Part shown: in pieces, positions 11,630-24,280 of the stretch
Layout: each line of letters begins with the position of its first letter
Position numbering within the stretch: position 1 is the stretch's first letter
Assembly (NCBI GenBank): GCA_963070105.1
Contig: OY718803.1
Location: 7,421,823-7,485,822 of the forward strand
Length of the DNA stretch: 64,000 nucleotides
Reading direction: 5' to 3'
Source of the DNA: Litomosoides sigmodontis
Taxonomy: Eukaryota > Nematoda > Chromadorea > Rhabditida > Onchocercidae
Position numbers and translations under genes: made by a program
The notes under the pieces: model-generated
The model's input: the letters and a program-made list of their open reading frames with translations, nothing else
Told to the model about the DNA's origin: nothing
The model's database searches: none

Positions 11630-13539
11630 ATGCGTGCTAGCAAGCGAGAACTGCTACGAAGCAAATGGATGTTGAAAGTCACACAAATATACTTGGGTGA
11701 TTTCAAAGATATCATCTGTGGTGCTGCAATGATAACTTATCAATATGGTAAGAAAGTGATCCAATCATGGATCGCAAAAATCATCCAGTTTCCTAGAAGT
11801 GTTACCGAATCATCAATTCAGGAATTTATGCATTTCTTCGATATGGGGCCGGTACCGGATAATTTTAACTATTCATTCCTGATGACGTAAGTTTTCCACA
11901 TCCACCACTACCACTTACAACACAATGGCAACAATTGATAATAGAATGATAAGCCTAACGTATTATCATCTGCCATCTCTTACCTCAGCATGCATGTATA
12001 CATGCATTCGTGTCATCAAGCATAACTGAAACATCAAACCCTTCAGAATGAAATTTCACGTATGTAATTTAAAAGCGCTAAGTTAAATCCTAACAAAACT
12101 ATCAAATTTAAATGTAAACAAGTATTAAATTAAAGTGCTGTTTAGTAGCCATTTTTGGGATTACGTTATTATCAATGCAAAGTGCTACGGTGAGGACTTT
12201 GCGAGCACATACATCGGCCATATCATCCTCTCAAGAATGGCAACAAGCAGAGTGCTACTATTTATTTTTTTGCATATTTTATTACCAAAACTGGCATTTC
12301 TTTTACACCGGAAAATATCAATGGTAAATTTGCGCATAAAAATGAAGTTGAATTTTGATTTCGAAGTAAATTTGATTCAAATTCGAACTCCAAATTAAAA
12401 AAAATTGAATATTATAAAAGTAGTAAATTTTAGCAAACATTTGGTTTATCAGAACGAAGATTTTGTGCTCTGATAGTATCATTTCTGATAGGAGCAGGTA
12501 CACACCAATTGTATCTAAAATGGCAACAGCCTACTCTACCGCCACCACCATATTATTCACGAACTGTGGTAGCACTTGTCGTTGAGGTACACAAATATGT
12601 TCATTGAAACTTTCGTTAGTTTTCGGAACAAAAATTCCAAATCATTCTTTGGTTTAATATTTTATATTAAATTCCATGAAAGTCCAAAATTACATGTGAA
12701 ATATTATGAGCTTCAACTTTCACTGCAACAAATGCCGTCTTTTGCAGTTTATTTGCCCAAAAGTTCGCAAAAATCGTCTTAAATTCCTGTTTTATCCGGT
12801 CGGTTCGGCAACGTTGTTATGTATTTCATACGGCATTTTCTATGAGCAATTCGATTTCATCTATTTATTTTCAACTGTTGTTGCTGCCGGCTTTACATTT
12901 ACAAATTTACAAGGATTATTAGGAAAAGGCTGTTGTAAGAATATACTTTTCGCCATTTTCTGACTATAAATTTACAAGTCTACATGAAATTGCTTAGTAC
13001 ATCATCATTCATTTCAACATCAGATTTCATAAAATTTGAGGACTCACAGGGACCTCCCATTGCAGTGTCCCAGTCATTTCTATTTTGCACAAACTTTCTT
13101 CCACTAACTACAAATCATAAATGTTAGCACCATCTCATAACTGAACATTCGACAAACATACGTCTGTTGCTTCAAAATAAACAAAAATTCTGAAGAGTTG
13201 GTGTCACAAACTCGGTTTTGTTCAGCCATCCAGCAAAATGATAATCCCAGTCAATTCAAGTAAGACTGAAGCTATGAGCGATGGAATATAGAGCATTGTT
13301 AGACTATTTAACCGATTTAAATAATCCTTATGAACCAAAATTTCATATAACTAATGTAACATTTTATTGTAGATCGAAGTGATTATGCAACAGCGCAGGA
13401 TCACATTGCACTTCCAATAAATTCCATGTACAACCAGTTCATATGCACCATACTTTTTGGCACTTATATGCCTGATCGAGCACCACTTGAAGCCACTCCT
13501 GATGTCTTCGAAGAGCAGTATACAATAATTACACGCTAG
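11630..13539 (+). CDS. Multi-pass membrane protein of unknown function (copy 2 of an inverted pair)
   Basis: Five phase-consistent exons, 11630-11886, 12146-12323, 12434-12586, 12748-12934 and 13373-13539 (stop TAG), give 313 residues. The N-terminus is basic (MRASKRELLRSKWMLK). It is followed by a hydrophobic segment near IICGAAMITYQ, then SHFWDYVIINAKCYGE, an aliphatic span ending LLHRKISM, LSERRFCALIVSFLIGAGTHQ, a proline run before YYSRTVVALVVE, FYPVGSATLLCISYG, FSTVVAAGFTFTNLQG and the tail IALPINSMYNQFICTILFG and FEEQYTIITR. It aligns throughout with the minus-strand gene at 8656-10762, including the motifs AKCYGE, LSERR and SMYNQ and the intron phases. Four to six membrane helices are expected. 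I cannot place the family in a named pathway. A (TA)n microsatellite starts three bases after the stop codon, and the next gene (VPS35L) is convergent. Confidence 0.8.
12420..12448 (+). repeat. 29-bp exact repeat, copy at exon 3 acceptor of the membrane-protein gene
   Basis: The 29 bases starting GTAGTAAATTTTAGCAAACA are identical to 22599-22627. Here they span the TTTTAG acceptor and the first five codons of exon 3. The flanks are unrelated. Confidence 0.85.
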
Positions 13540-13652
<113 letters not shown>

Positions 13653-13876
13653 CAATATCAATTATTGATTATAAAACAAAACAATTCCTACAAAGCCCAA
13701 CTTTAATTACAACGTACTGATGTGCAAAGAAGTGACGTAAAAGAATCGCAACAAATTTGCTCAATTGTCTGATAGCTATATCACACATTTTACACGATAT
13801 GAATGAATAACAAATTAACCCGAATAAACAGTGCTCGAAATACTGGCAAACCCTTTTTATCCTTTTTTGTCATAAA

Positions 13877-16800
13877 CTAATACTCCAAAGTATGCAAATG
13901 TTCATAGAGTCCTTCCAATTTTTTGTTCTTTTTTGCAAACCGCTGAATTTTCGTTAAAATCAATTCTCGTCGTCCCCGTAATTCCGATACTGCAGTACAA
14001 TCACTATAAAGCTCGATGACCAAAGTAGCCAACTAAAACTGTCTTCGATTATTCAACGATCTTTGAAATTTGGACAGTGCTATAATTTGAGAAAAAATTT
14101 TACAGATAACTAATACTTACCGCTCCAACATCTCCAAAACTGAGGATTATTTCTAAGATTTCAACAGCCAACAGTGCTAGTTTATCTCTGTCCTGCTTGT
14201 AGATATCTTCCAGATAACCCATTACCACTTCGCCCTTCTCTTCGATTAATTCCATGAATTCTTCAGTGCCACCATATAAAGTGTCATTCGATTGTACCGC
14301 ACCATATGCTATATGATACGGCAACTCCGACTGATTCATTATTGAGAGATAACAAATGCATTCTAATAGGATACGCCCGCGCTCCAGGGAATTGTTTCGC
14401 CAAGGGTACCTGAGGATTTGAAAATCTCTTCAGAATGTAGAGAAATTAAATAGTTAACTAAAGTCTTATAAATTTCATAAGTTTACCAGTGTATTATCGA
14501 ATTATTTCAAACTACTTTTGGAATAAGAATTAAAACACACCTGGCGATAGCATTCAAAAATGCGTTAAACATGTATAAAGGATTCTTGTTAGGAGGATCA
14601 GGAAATAAGACCAAGAAAGCAAGAAATGAAGAACAGACAGATCGGTAAACCGACACCTCAAGGTCGTGAGCAACTGCCAGCACTTCGATCGAACACTTCA
14701 AGATTGCATCTGCCTGCAAAAGTTTTAACATTAATATTGTCAGGGAAAAGAAGAAGTAACAATCTTTCTTTAAAACTTAAATGCAGAAGAAACCTTAATA
14801 TAGTAACTTCATCAAGCATTAGTGAAATTCCCAATTTTCCATTGCAAAAAAAACCAACCTGTGGAAGTGAACCGCTGACCAAGCTTAACATTCCCGCTTG
14901 GATGTATAACTCAATTTTAGTTGCTGAATTAGATAATGATGCTATTGTAATAAAAGCATATGCTATACAAGCTCGTAGAAATGCTTCACCCGCATGAGAA
15001 ATCCTTCCTTGACGAACTATATACAGGCCAAGAGAGCATACTTTTGTGGCAAGATGCTAAAATTTACTTAATTACCCAAATCGGGTAAAAAAGATAATCC
15101 ATATCTGACTTTTAAATAACTAGAGTCACATCTGAAAGCAAAATTTAAAGCCAGTATTATGCAGAAATGTGACAAACATACAGCAATAACTTTATCCAAG
15201 TTCGAAAAAGCAGCACGTGCATCGACAAAGAAATCGAGTGCTCGTTCCGGATCTGCTTCTAGCTTAAAGCGATCCAAAGAACGAACGATATAAAAGGCAG
15301 CGCGCTGTTTCTCTTCGTCCATTGAAAGGGCACTTAAAGAGTCATGAAGCATCTGGCAAATATCAAGTATCTGAAAGATTCCACAATTCCCACGTTCTCG
15401 AAAAACAAGAGAACATATAAATTGGATTTTTTTTTGTTTAATTTTCTAAGTTTTAAGTTTTCTACGTTTCTAAGGCATCAAATGACACATCAATATACAA
15501 ATATAAGAAATTTGAGAGTATAGAAGAGCTGTAGTGATTCTACTTTCGTGGCCAATACTTTTCATTGTCTTTATAATACGTAATTGTTTTAAATGATAAC
15601 TGACCTGATTTGCAAGTTGGAAATCATTGACTGATGAAAGCTCACAGGAGCGTATGAAAGCAGATAACACAATAATAGCACAGTCGCCACGTTGCTGTGC
15701 GCCACGGAACAAATCCACCAATGTTTGAAAGTGATGCAATACAACTAAATCCTTCATCTCATCAATCCAGTATGTAATTTTTTCCAAAACACATAATAGT
15801 TCATCCATGAAAGCTTCGTATTTCTATAAAAATTTCCACCATCCTTTCGGAACTTCTCAATTTTACTCGTTAAACTTACGTACCAACAAAGAATGAGCAA
15901 TATCATAGCATGAAATGAAATGGATAATTCTTACGATCAAATATTGACTTACAAATAGAATTCAAAACAAACCTTATCGGGCGTAACTCGTTTTATAATC
16001 ACTTCTAGCATAACATCAACCTCATTCAAAGTAAAATAACGAGCAGCAAATTCAATCCACACAACCGCACATTCGATAAAATCACGGATCTTTATCAGGT
16101 GGCTAAAATGGAATCATAGACGTACATTTCTCAAAAGACGTTCAAAAAAGTAGAACACCACAACTTTCTCGAAAATTCTTTCCATAATTTTTGTTGAAGT
16201 TGAAATGAATTTAAAATTTATCAATACCGTTGAAAACATACATGATTTTTTGCCAGCAATTCTTTAAAATGATTCGATTTAATTCATTTCTAATATTATT
16301 TTCCATCAGTCTTCTACCGAGAACACATAACTCCGTACAACTTACATTCTCGCTACCAACTACCTGAAACCATCAAGTGCGGAAAAAATAAACATCTGCT
16401 TTTGTAAATCAGCTGCATTCTATCAATAAAGGTTTTGACTGTAACATTATTCTGAAATGTAGATGCTTTATTATTCATACACTGCTTATTATCTATGAAT
16501 CTTAGGTTGCTGAATCACCAAGCAATTTGTTCCAATTTCATTATATGCTGATCAGTAAAGGTTCTGGAAGAAGACTGGTTTATAAAAACTGAAAATTTAA
16601 AGACGTAGCAGTAGCTGCAGTAAAAGTATTTTCGAACATTCAACAATAACATCACTAAAAATCATTTCTATTATTCGCTCTTTCTTAAGAAAAAGAAGTA
16701 GGAATTACCCTGGTTTTCTTAGGCCAAGCAAGGTCAGATTGGAAAAAAATTTTTAGAAAAGAGTGTAGAAGAGAGACAAGCGCAGGAAGTTAACATGCTA

Positions 16801-19771
16801 TTTCTTAAAAAGCTTGATTTCTAGTAAATCAGGTAAATCAAGTGTTAACGGCTGGTAGTTTTGGTACTGCAATGCTCACCATTTTACAGTTAGAAGTTAA
16901 AGTATTAACTGCTCAAACACGAACCAGTTTACAAGCATCCAAAGCATGCTGAGACAAATAATCAGAAGGTACTGCAAGCAAGAAAGGAAGCAAAAATATG
17001 GATCTCCTGCCACTATCTGCACAAAGATCCCATAGAGTTTGTAACTCGTCGTATGTTGTAGCATTATAAGCCACACATTGAATGATCCATTCTAGAGCTG
17101 GTATTAATGCTGCTGGCATCTAAAATATATAATTTTGTCACTATTATTGCAGAAATGGTTGCTTCTGGTAAATACATAAATTACTACGAATTTACTAATT
17201 ATTACCTATTTGTCAGGTAGAATTTGACTGCTTCACTACTCACATTTTCCAAAGTTAGGTAATAGAAATGACAGGTAAACACACAAGCCTAAAGACTTTA
17301 TTTTAGGCACTGTACATAAACAGTAAGAAGCCCACACAGAGCTCAAAACGTTAACTTCCAGAATATTCTCAGCAAAAAGGCAGCTTCCATTACGTCTATA
17401 TTACAATGTCCCAGCAAGCAGACTCTGAAGCAATCCCGCTAAACTATATCTTAACTTTAAGAAATCGGAACCGGTTGGATGGGAACTGTATTGATCCAGT
17501 CATTGAAACATCTCCAATGCGGTGCACGATCATTCGGAGTAAGCCGCATGGCAACACGACATAGATAAACACGAGCATAACAGGATACCAATGGATTCGG
17601 TAGAGATATAGGAATCCTTGCAAGGCGTAACAAATTCACCGACAGAGACTCCGAATCAAAAAAACGGATACAGCCAATAAGAGCAGTTTCCACTACAATA
17701 GGCTTCTGTTACAAACTGGTAGCGGATGAAAGGAATAAATAAAAATAAACTGATTGGTGATATCACCAAAATCGCTGAAGAAGTGAGACGCATAAATTCG
17801 AAACTTTTCAAATTTCAAATAAAAAACCGGTTTGCTCGATACACCCCTTACATCCTACAATGGCTTCAGCTAAAATGGTTAATAACAAATAGCTAACCAT
17901 AAAAACGTGGTAGAAATTCAGTAATATCACCAATTTTACAAAACCAATTTCTTGCAACATCACGCGTTTGTTTGGGTACATCATCCACTGTAAAATTGTC
18001 GGGCAGTTCATTTAAACCCACTTCGGCACATTCTTTGTTTGCCTTACTATACAAGCGATCATAAACCAGGTGTCCAAACTCATCCAAAACATCTGTTACA
18101 AGGACGAATTGACGAGGATAGGTATTGGTAGTTGATGCAAATCCCAAAATATTTGCAATTTCTACAGCTAGCTGCAAAAAGAATCCTTCTATGATACTAT
18201 AATCTTAAAAGTGAAAGCGTACGGTGAATACTGAAATTAAAAAGCAAGAGTAAATGAGACAAACATTAACAGATTCTATTTTCTTCTCTTTGGCCCAAGC
18301 TATTTTCAAATTTTTCCGCAATTCGGCTATCTTAGTCAGATTTTCTTCTTGTGACTGTTTTGCCAATTTTTTCCATCCTGATGCATCCTCCAATTGTTCC
18401 AACCTCAAATTTCTTCATTAATAAATGCACTTAGGTCATGGGGGAAGGGGACCATCTTGGAACTATATTATTTAAAAATTTTTGACTGATAGAATTTCAA
18501 TTCCAATTTTACTCCAATCTACTTGAGCGTATCAAGAGTAAATTGGAATAGACATCATTGGACCACGTCATTTCCTTAAAAAATAAAAAATTTCAAATCT
18601 AAAATTGATTCCACTTGCTATGAAAGTGCAACGTCAGATAGACGGAAAACAAATTTTTCTTGCGTATATGTGAGGAAAGGAAAAACATCTAATACAACTT
18701 TGCGTCGGAAAAATAGAACTCATTCAATTTCCTTTTCTGCGAAGAAGAAGGACATATAACTGATAATCTTCGCTCAATACTAGAAACTATGTTTGTCAAT
18801 TTGTTATGAAGTGAAGAAAGAAAAAAAAGGACTATGAATAAAATGGAAAACCTCAGCGCCGCATGTGTAACAAATGACAAATCAGTTTTTTTCAGATCCG
18901 GGACACAGTGCAAACATGAAATCTTTGAATCTTCGGCATCCGAAAAAGATTTTAGTATGTCTTGCCTTTTCGATGACCAAAGCATAAAACCAGGCAATTC
19001 CTGTAAGCAAAGATATGTAAAAAGAAAAGTCAGTAACTTGACGCATTACAGTTATTGTATCAACAGTTATTGTATTTTTGTATTAACGGTTATCGCATTA
19101 CAGTTATTGTATTTTTTATATTGTATTAACTAGCACATCCTTTCAATCAAAAGTAATTAATGATGCTTAAGATGGGAAAGTCTTAGGCTTTGATACTTGG
19201 ACTCATTAATTTTGGAAAAAATCAGAATGATAAAAAGAACCTTTTCAGTGTTTATGATTATTTCATCTTCTTTGTTAACCAAAGTATTAGTTAATTTCGG
19301 TTCCACTTTCCGTTTTGAAACGACCGGTAAATCTCCTAACGTAAAGACTGCATTACTTTTACGATCCTCAACGGTAACACCTGTAATCAAAACATCAAAA
19401 CTACCAGTGATACTGTCGCAAACTGCCCTAGAGTTTAGTCTAACATCCAGCATAAAATTAGTAATTATTGTGGAGTAATTTTACAGGAACATGTTTCAGT
19501 TTACATCAAAACGTACAATCTAATTTACACAGCCCTTGGAAACTTTGAATTTTAGAACAAACAGACCTAAAGGATCAGCAAATTCTGGAAGTTCCGACTG
19601 CCCATCTTCCGATATTTTTGCAGTGTCACTTTTTTTCTTCAATGTTATCAAAGGGTCGATAACAACTATCGCCCTACTACACGCCCAGGCTTCAGCTTCT
19701 CTCTGCCACGAACGACGGCGAGCCCGCCATTTCCATATAACTAATGAATCGTTGAATATGCCATCCTTCAT
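13877..19771 (-). CDS. VPS35L: VPS35L, core subunit of the Retriever/Commander endosomal recycling complex
   Basis: VPS35L joins VPS26C and VPS29 in Retriever, which with the CCC and COMMD proteins recycles integral membrane cargo from endosomes to the cell surface. Fifteen minus-strand exons: 19771-19567, 19347-19241, 19000-18852, 18403-18271, 18171-17898, 17692-17472, 17119-16925, 16363-16242, 16102-15973, 15823-15605, 15370-15182, 15056-14859, 14713-14541, 14409-14121 and 14032-13877. Every junction keeps phase. The product is 919 residues against 963 in human. The N-terminal linker is divergent (EFADPL near residue 65). It is followed by FMLWSSKRQDIL and a long helical-repeat body with NWFCKIGDITEFLPRFYVE, NPLVSCYARVYLCRVAMRL, LEWIIQCVAYNA, MLHDSLSALSMDEEKQ, FLRACIAYAFITIASLS, and SNDTLYGGTEEF near the C-terminus. 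Exon 19347-19241 has no obvious human counterpart and is the least certain. The gene converges on the membrane-protein gene at 13539, and COX4 lies 663 bp upstream on the same strand. Confidence 0.95.
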
Positions 19772-20433
19772 GCTTGAATGAAATTTTTAACCACATAAAT
19801 TATTTCTTCAGTACACTTTTAATTTGTGCCCTTGACAGTGATATTCAATTTTGTGCTAAATAACTCCAAATCCGATTTAATTTTCAAGTCCTCTACCTCT
19901 CATGATAGAAATGTTTCCGTAGCAAACATGTCACTCGATTTCCACTCACATTTTCAATCCAAAAATGAACGACCTTTTTCACAAAATTTCATGACTTAAA
20001 TCGGCTGTTTCGTTCTAACCTGTTTAGTGAGAAATGTAGGGACTTCTTTTGCTTTAGAAAACCACCAAATAATAATAACAAAGACTTTACAAATTTTAGC
20101 TTAATTTAACATTAAACTCGAATTAAATCTCGCCATTACGACCAAAGATAAGCTATAGTTATTTGTTTCAACAAAATGAGCCTGGAATGCCACCAATGAT
20201 TGCGAATTTTATTCCTTCCATCCGGTGTAAATACAATATCTATCACAACTAACACATAATCTTTGGGTTTTTCGTGCAGTAAATCGAGATATACTAGCAA
20301 ATACAAAATTCCTATCTTAGGAACATTAACTGCCAACCCAAAATTTACAATTCAAGGAATAGAAAAGTTCCAACTAAAAAAATTTCATGTGTACTTAAAA
20401 ATACTAATAAAATTCTCGTAGCCTTCCTATAGG
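19772..20433. other. Short spacer between COX4 and VPS35L
   Basis: Both neighbours read leftward. The spacer should contain the COX4 3' UTR and the VPS35L promoter or trans-splice site. A minus-strand open frame at 20336-20136 has no initiating context, splice partner or recognisable similarity, and I regard it as chance. Confidence 0.45.
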
Positions 20434-21633
20434 TCAATCCTTCCAACGGTCTTTTTCGAAATCATACAGCGTTGCTGCTCCTTCAGGGAGCGGTTTTTCT
20501 AGCACTAGTATCCTTCTCATTGCTGCATTCTTCCATTCATCGCTCAAGGTCGGCACCTGCGGGGGATAGCCTGAAAAAGGGATAACCTGATAACCTGAGA
20601 AAAAAGGGATAAACACATGCATATCAATTGTTAAGTTAAGTGGAGAATAATAAACCCCGATTAGAAATGTGTAATTCCTAAATAGAAGTGGATTAACGTT
20701 TCAATTCATGAACAATTTTTTATCCAAATTCGAACCCAGTAAACGGATTTAGGACACACTCATGACTATCGAATAATCCAGTGTGCTAAACGCTTCTGCG
20801 AAAAAATTATGAAGGAGAATTTATTTACTCATTTTTTAGATATGAGCTTAAAAGACTTGCAACAAATAAGTCTTCAATATAAAAAGCACAATGTAAATAT
20901 CGAAAACATACTGAAATGCTTAAGGAAGCCTACTAATCCGAAGCCGATTGATATCCAGATCAATATATAGGACCAATACATTTTTCGATATACGTTCCAC
21001 CCTAACAACTCAGCTTGTGTTCGCTTGAATGAATATCTATACAATAGTTTCTTTTCTTCCATTGTTAACTTCTTCCAGTCATCCTTTTCTTTTTCACGAA
21101 TAGGTTTGATGATTTCATCATCGGCTCGAAATCTCAACGGTGGATACGGACGATCTGTTGAGTCAACGAAATGCTGAAGGGAAAGTAATCTATGAAAAAG
21201 GATTGATGAAGAACAAACTGAAAATGGAAATAACACCTATAAACAGGGAAGCTGCTAATAAATGAAACGAATATGCTACTTTCAGAGTTCTGTCAATATC
21301 TTTCAGAATAAAAAAAAACAATATGGTTTTATTCAATATTCATTATGATGCTTAGCGGATGAACACGCTTCAATAAGCAGCAATACTGATAAGCTAAAAT
21401 TTTTCAAATTATTTGAGAAGGAAACATAGGAAAATAATGATGATCTAAATTTACGTCAAGATTTACAAACTTACATATCCACCGCTTGATGGTCCTACAA
21501 TTGCTCGTTCACCAATTCTTTGCTTTTGCCAGCAATATTCATTATGATGTTTGGCAGATAAAAGAACTGCATGGTGAACAATATAAGGTGCTGATTTGGT
21601 TCGTGCAATAATAGAGTTGCGTACGAGGGCCAT
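20434..21633 (-). CDS. cox-4: Cytochrome c oxidase subunit IV
   Basis: This nuclear-encoded subunit of respiratory complex IV sits in the mitochondrial inner membrane with one helix. Exons on the minus strand: 21633-21475, 21173-20912 and 20570-20434, giving 185 residues, close to other nematode COX4 proteins. The first exon is a basic mitochondrial presequence (MALVRNSIIARTKSAPY) and ends SSGGY. The second has DRPYPPLRFR, then IREKEKDDWKKLTMEEKKLL, which is diagnostic of the family, FKRTQAELLGW, and the single membrane helix YILIWISIGFGLVGFLKHF. The third has PTLSDEWKNAAMRRILVL and ends YDFEKDRWKD. A TTTTCTTGTCAG acceptor lies two bases before the ATG on the minus strand, which suggests spliced-leader addition almost directly at the start codon. 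VPS28 is divergent about 1 kb away. Confidence 0.95.
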
Positions 21634-22598
21634 TACCTGACAAGAAAAAATTGCATCACTTAAAAGCTAACTTGAAAATGCAACGAACTACATATTGCAG
21701 CCAATTAATAGATGAAATACCGCTGCAAAACAGTTAAGTAATGATTATTTCATTGCAACCAACAAGCATTAGGAATCACTAGCAATGTTTTTTCATTCCA
21801 CAAAAATTTCAGTCCAAATTTTGGATATGAGGAAACTAAAATCAAACGGTTGGCACTAGATAAAATCGACCCGTGAAAACAAAGGAGAGCACAGGACATC
21901 TCCTTTAACATAAGTGTCATTAATTCGTGTGAATTGTTCATGTTACCTTAATGGGCTTCATATTACTACGTGAAAAAAAAGTAATATCACACTACATAGG
22001 ACTTATTTCCAATGTGTTGGAGGAATATACCGGGAATTCCTCACGTAGTCATGAAGATCTTCCTAAGCTAATACCAGTAACCCACACTATCTGTTACTTC
22101 TCTCCGTCGTCAGGAATAAATCCTCTACCCTCAACAACATTACGCTCCATGTGACCCTTTCGGAGACATTTCATATCTCTAACTGGACGCATCGCCACCC
22201 TTCCCAGGTCATCTTTAAAGCTACTCCACGATATTCAGAGCACAAACGCGGTCAATATGAAACCTAAATGTCTCAGCGTGGTTGTAAAATAAAATTCTAG
22301 GCTGTTGGTGTTTCCTGAGCCCCATATACTATGATCTTCCGGAGACAATCCGGAAGCTTCGTCCGGTTTTCAGTTCTGGTGCTGTTTGCACTTCGTCAAC
22401 TCTATTTATGTTTTATTATTTTGCAGCATTTTCTTGCTGGTTATATTTTCCGTTCTCGAGAACTCTGTCAGTTTTCGGGAACTCAGGAGATTTGGACGTA
22501 TTTACAGAAAAGCTCACTTCGGAGTTGTCATAAAAATGGCTTGGAACTACACGAAAATTTTTTTCTAGCATTTTTAAACTTTTCGGAACCGTTCGTAT

Positions 22599-22627
22599 GT
22601 AGTAAATTTTAGCAAACATTTGGTTTA
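22599..22627 (+). repeat. 29-bp exact repeat, second copy upstream of VPS28
   Basis: Identical to 12420-12448, where the same bases form an intron acceptor and the start of an exon. The copy here lies 26 bp before the first in-frame VPS28 ATG, just ahead of the putative trans-splice site. Confidence 0.85.
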
Positions 22628-22641
22628 AAACAAACGATGTT

Positions 22642-22650
22642 TGTTTTCAG
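22642..22650 (+). promoter_or_regulatory. Putative spliced-leader acceptor of VPS28
   Basis: TGTTTTCAG matches the nematode acceptor consensus and is followed two bases later by an ATG in frame with VPS28. It therefore most likely receives a spliced leader rather than joining an upstream exon. Confidence 0.55.
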
Positions 22651-22652
22651 TA

Positions 22653-24280
22653 ATGTCATATTATTTTAAGGTGCTGAAGATGTTAGGTGCTAGCAGTAGT
22701 GGTACTGGTACCGTCAGTGGTGATGCAAATCCAGATTTGCTCCAGGAAGTCCGTTTATACGAAAATAGTGTGGAACGTGAACGAGTGGATAACATGAGCG
22801 AATTATACGCCGTCTTAAATGCGTTGGAGTGTTTAGAAAAGGTCTTTAGCCGTGACTGTATTGCTGCCAAGGAATACACTGCGGAGTGCTCAAAGCTTCT
22901 GGTGCAATATAAGGTAGTTGGATGCATAAAATTAAGACGTGACGTGAACTTTGAAAGTTCTAATCGGTCTCATTGAAACGGATTTAAAGGAAGAACTTTC
23001 ATAAACATTTGAATACCAAAATTAAAACTTCAGAGATTTAGTTAAATTACATTCATTTACGTAGTTCCGAAGAGAATTATATTTCGCAGTTTATAACGCT
23101 CCCATTATCTTGTTTTGTTATATGTTGGCTGTTTGAAAGTTTTGTCACCTTTCTGTCCTGTGCAAGCTCTGGTGTTTGTTATATTAATTTAAACCACTTT
23201 ATTCAATTTCCGCTTGAGTTCTTGCTGAACTGCCGACTTAATGCTGCCTTTTTGCAACGAAATTTTTTGTCTTCCTAATTTTGCATTATCCTTTATTCTA
23301 ACGCCCTCTTTTAAATTATGTCTACAGGAAAATTCATCGTAATCTAAAGTTTTGTATTTGAACAAAATCTTTTTCAAGGTGGCTCTGCGTTTGGTACAAT
23401 GCGATATCGATGAATTCGTGAAGAAGTACCGCGTAGAGTGCCCAGCAGCGTTGGAAAGAATTCGTGAAGATCGGCCGATTACTGTAAAAGATGACAAGGG
23501 CAATACGTTAAAATGCATTGCGGAGATTGTAGAAATGTTCATCACATTCCTGGATCAGCTAAAATTAAACGTCCGAGCCGTTGATGAGCTATTTCCAACA
23601 TTAAATGAGCTGAACGTCTCCATCAGTTCGATGATTACATTGCCAGATAACTTTGATGCAAAGCTCAAGGTGATGCAGTGGTAAGGAGTCATTGTCACTG
23701 ATAAACACTTTTACCAAAAACTTTCTAACCTTTGCAGGCCTTTGCCTGGCTCTCATAGTTAGATTATTTTCCCAGACGTGCTTCAGAATTTCCAAGCAAA
23801 TAAAATTCATATTGCATTGAGTAATTTAGATTTTACATATATACTTTCTGCCACTGCTAAATAATAATTTAGAATGTTTTGCTACTAAGGAATGCCCTTC
23901 TAACAAATGCATTCGAAGTCTTGGAAATAGTCATAGAAGACATTTAATGGTCCATTTTTTTCAACGTTGTTTGACGAACTTCGAGTGTGGGTGAAAAGCA
24001 ATTAGTTTTAACTGAAAAGTATCATTATTTAATTATTCTTGGTGGTTCTGGTGAAGCTAAGTCCTAATTTCACTAAAGCTAGACAGGATTAAGGAAATAC
24101 GAAATACTAAATTACGAGCAAGGCATTTGTCGGAAAGTGTTGAGAAGTACTATTTCTAGGCACGGTAAGCTGAAGAGTATGACCGCAAGTGAGGAAATAA
24201 CGGATGAAGATGCGAGACAAATGGTGTTCGATCTCGAAACTGCCTACAATTCCTTCACTCGTTTTTTGCATAATTCTTAA
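22653..24280 (+). CDS. vps-28: VPS28, ESCRT-I subunit
   Basis: VPS28 with TSG101/VPS23 and VPS37 forms ESCRT-I, which sorts ubiquitinated cargo into multivesicular endosomes; its C-terminal domain recruits ESCRT-II. Exons 22653-22913, 23379-23680 and 24160-24280 are phase-consistent and give 227 residues. The N-terminal core has [33 protein letters not shown] and [13 protein letters not shown]. The middle has [35 protein letters not shown] and [19 protein letters not shown]. The C-terminal helical domain ends [20 protein letters not shown]. An in-frame ATG at 22680 (MLGASSSG) matches the usual family start better and may be used instead. About five residues are missing relative to human just after LLVQYK. 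The exon 2 acceptor is TTTTCAAG, an AAG type. Confidence 0.95.

Larger units (their letters stand above)
21634..22652. other. Divergent promoter region between COX4 and VPS28
   Basis: No gene is recognised. A 93-codon plus-strand frame at 22331-22612, starting MIFRRQSGSFVRFS, has no similarity I know and no splice partner; it is probably chance. The region carries one copy of the 29-bp repeat at 22599-22627 and the presumed trans-splice acceptor of VPS28 at 22642-22650. Confidence 0.4.

Noticed and set aside
14626..14997. Plus-strand 123-codon frame
   Set aside because: It is antisense to two VPS35L exons and their intron; the minus-strand reading is clearly homologous.
20136..20336. Minus-strand 66-codon frame between COX4 and VPS35L
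   Set aside because: No start context, splice partner or similarity; COX4 and VPS35L are complete without it.
22331..22612. Plus-strand 93-codon hydrophobic frame upstream of VPS28
   Set aside because: T-rich sequence readily yields such frames; no splice sites or similarity.
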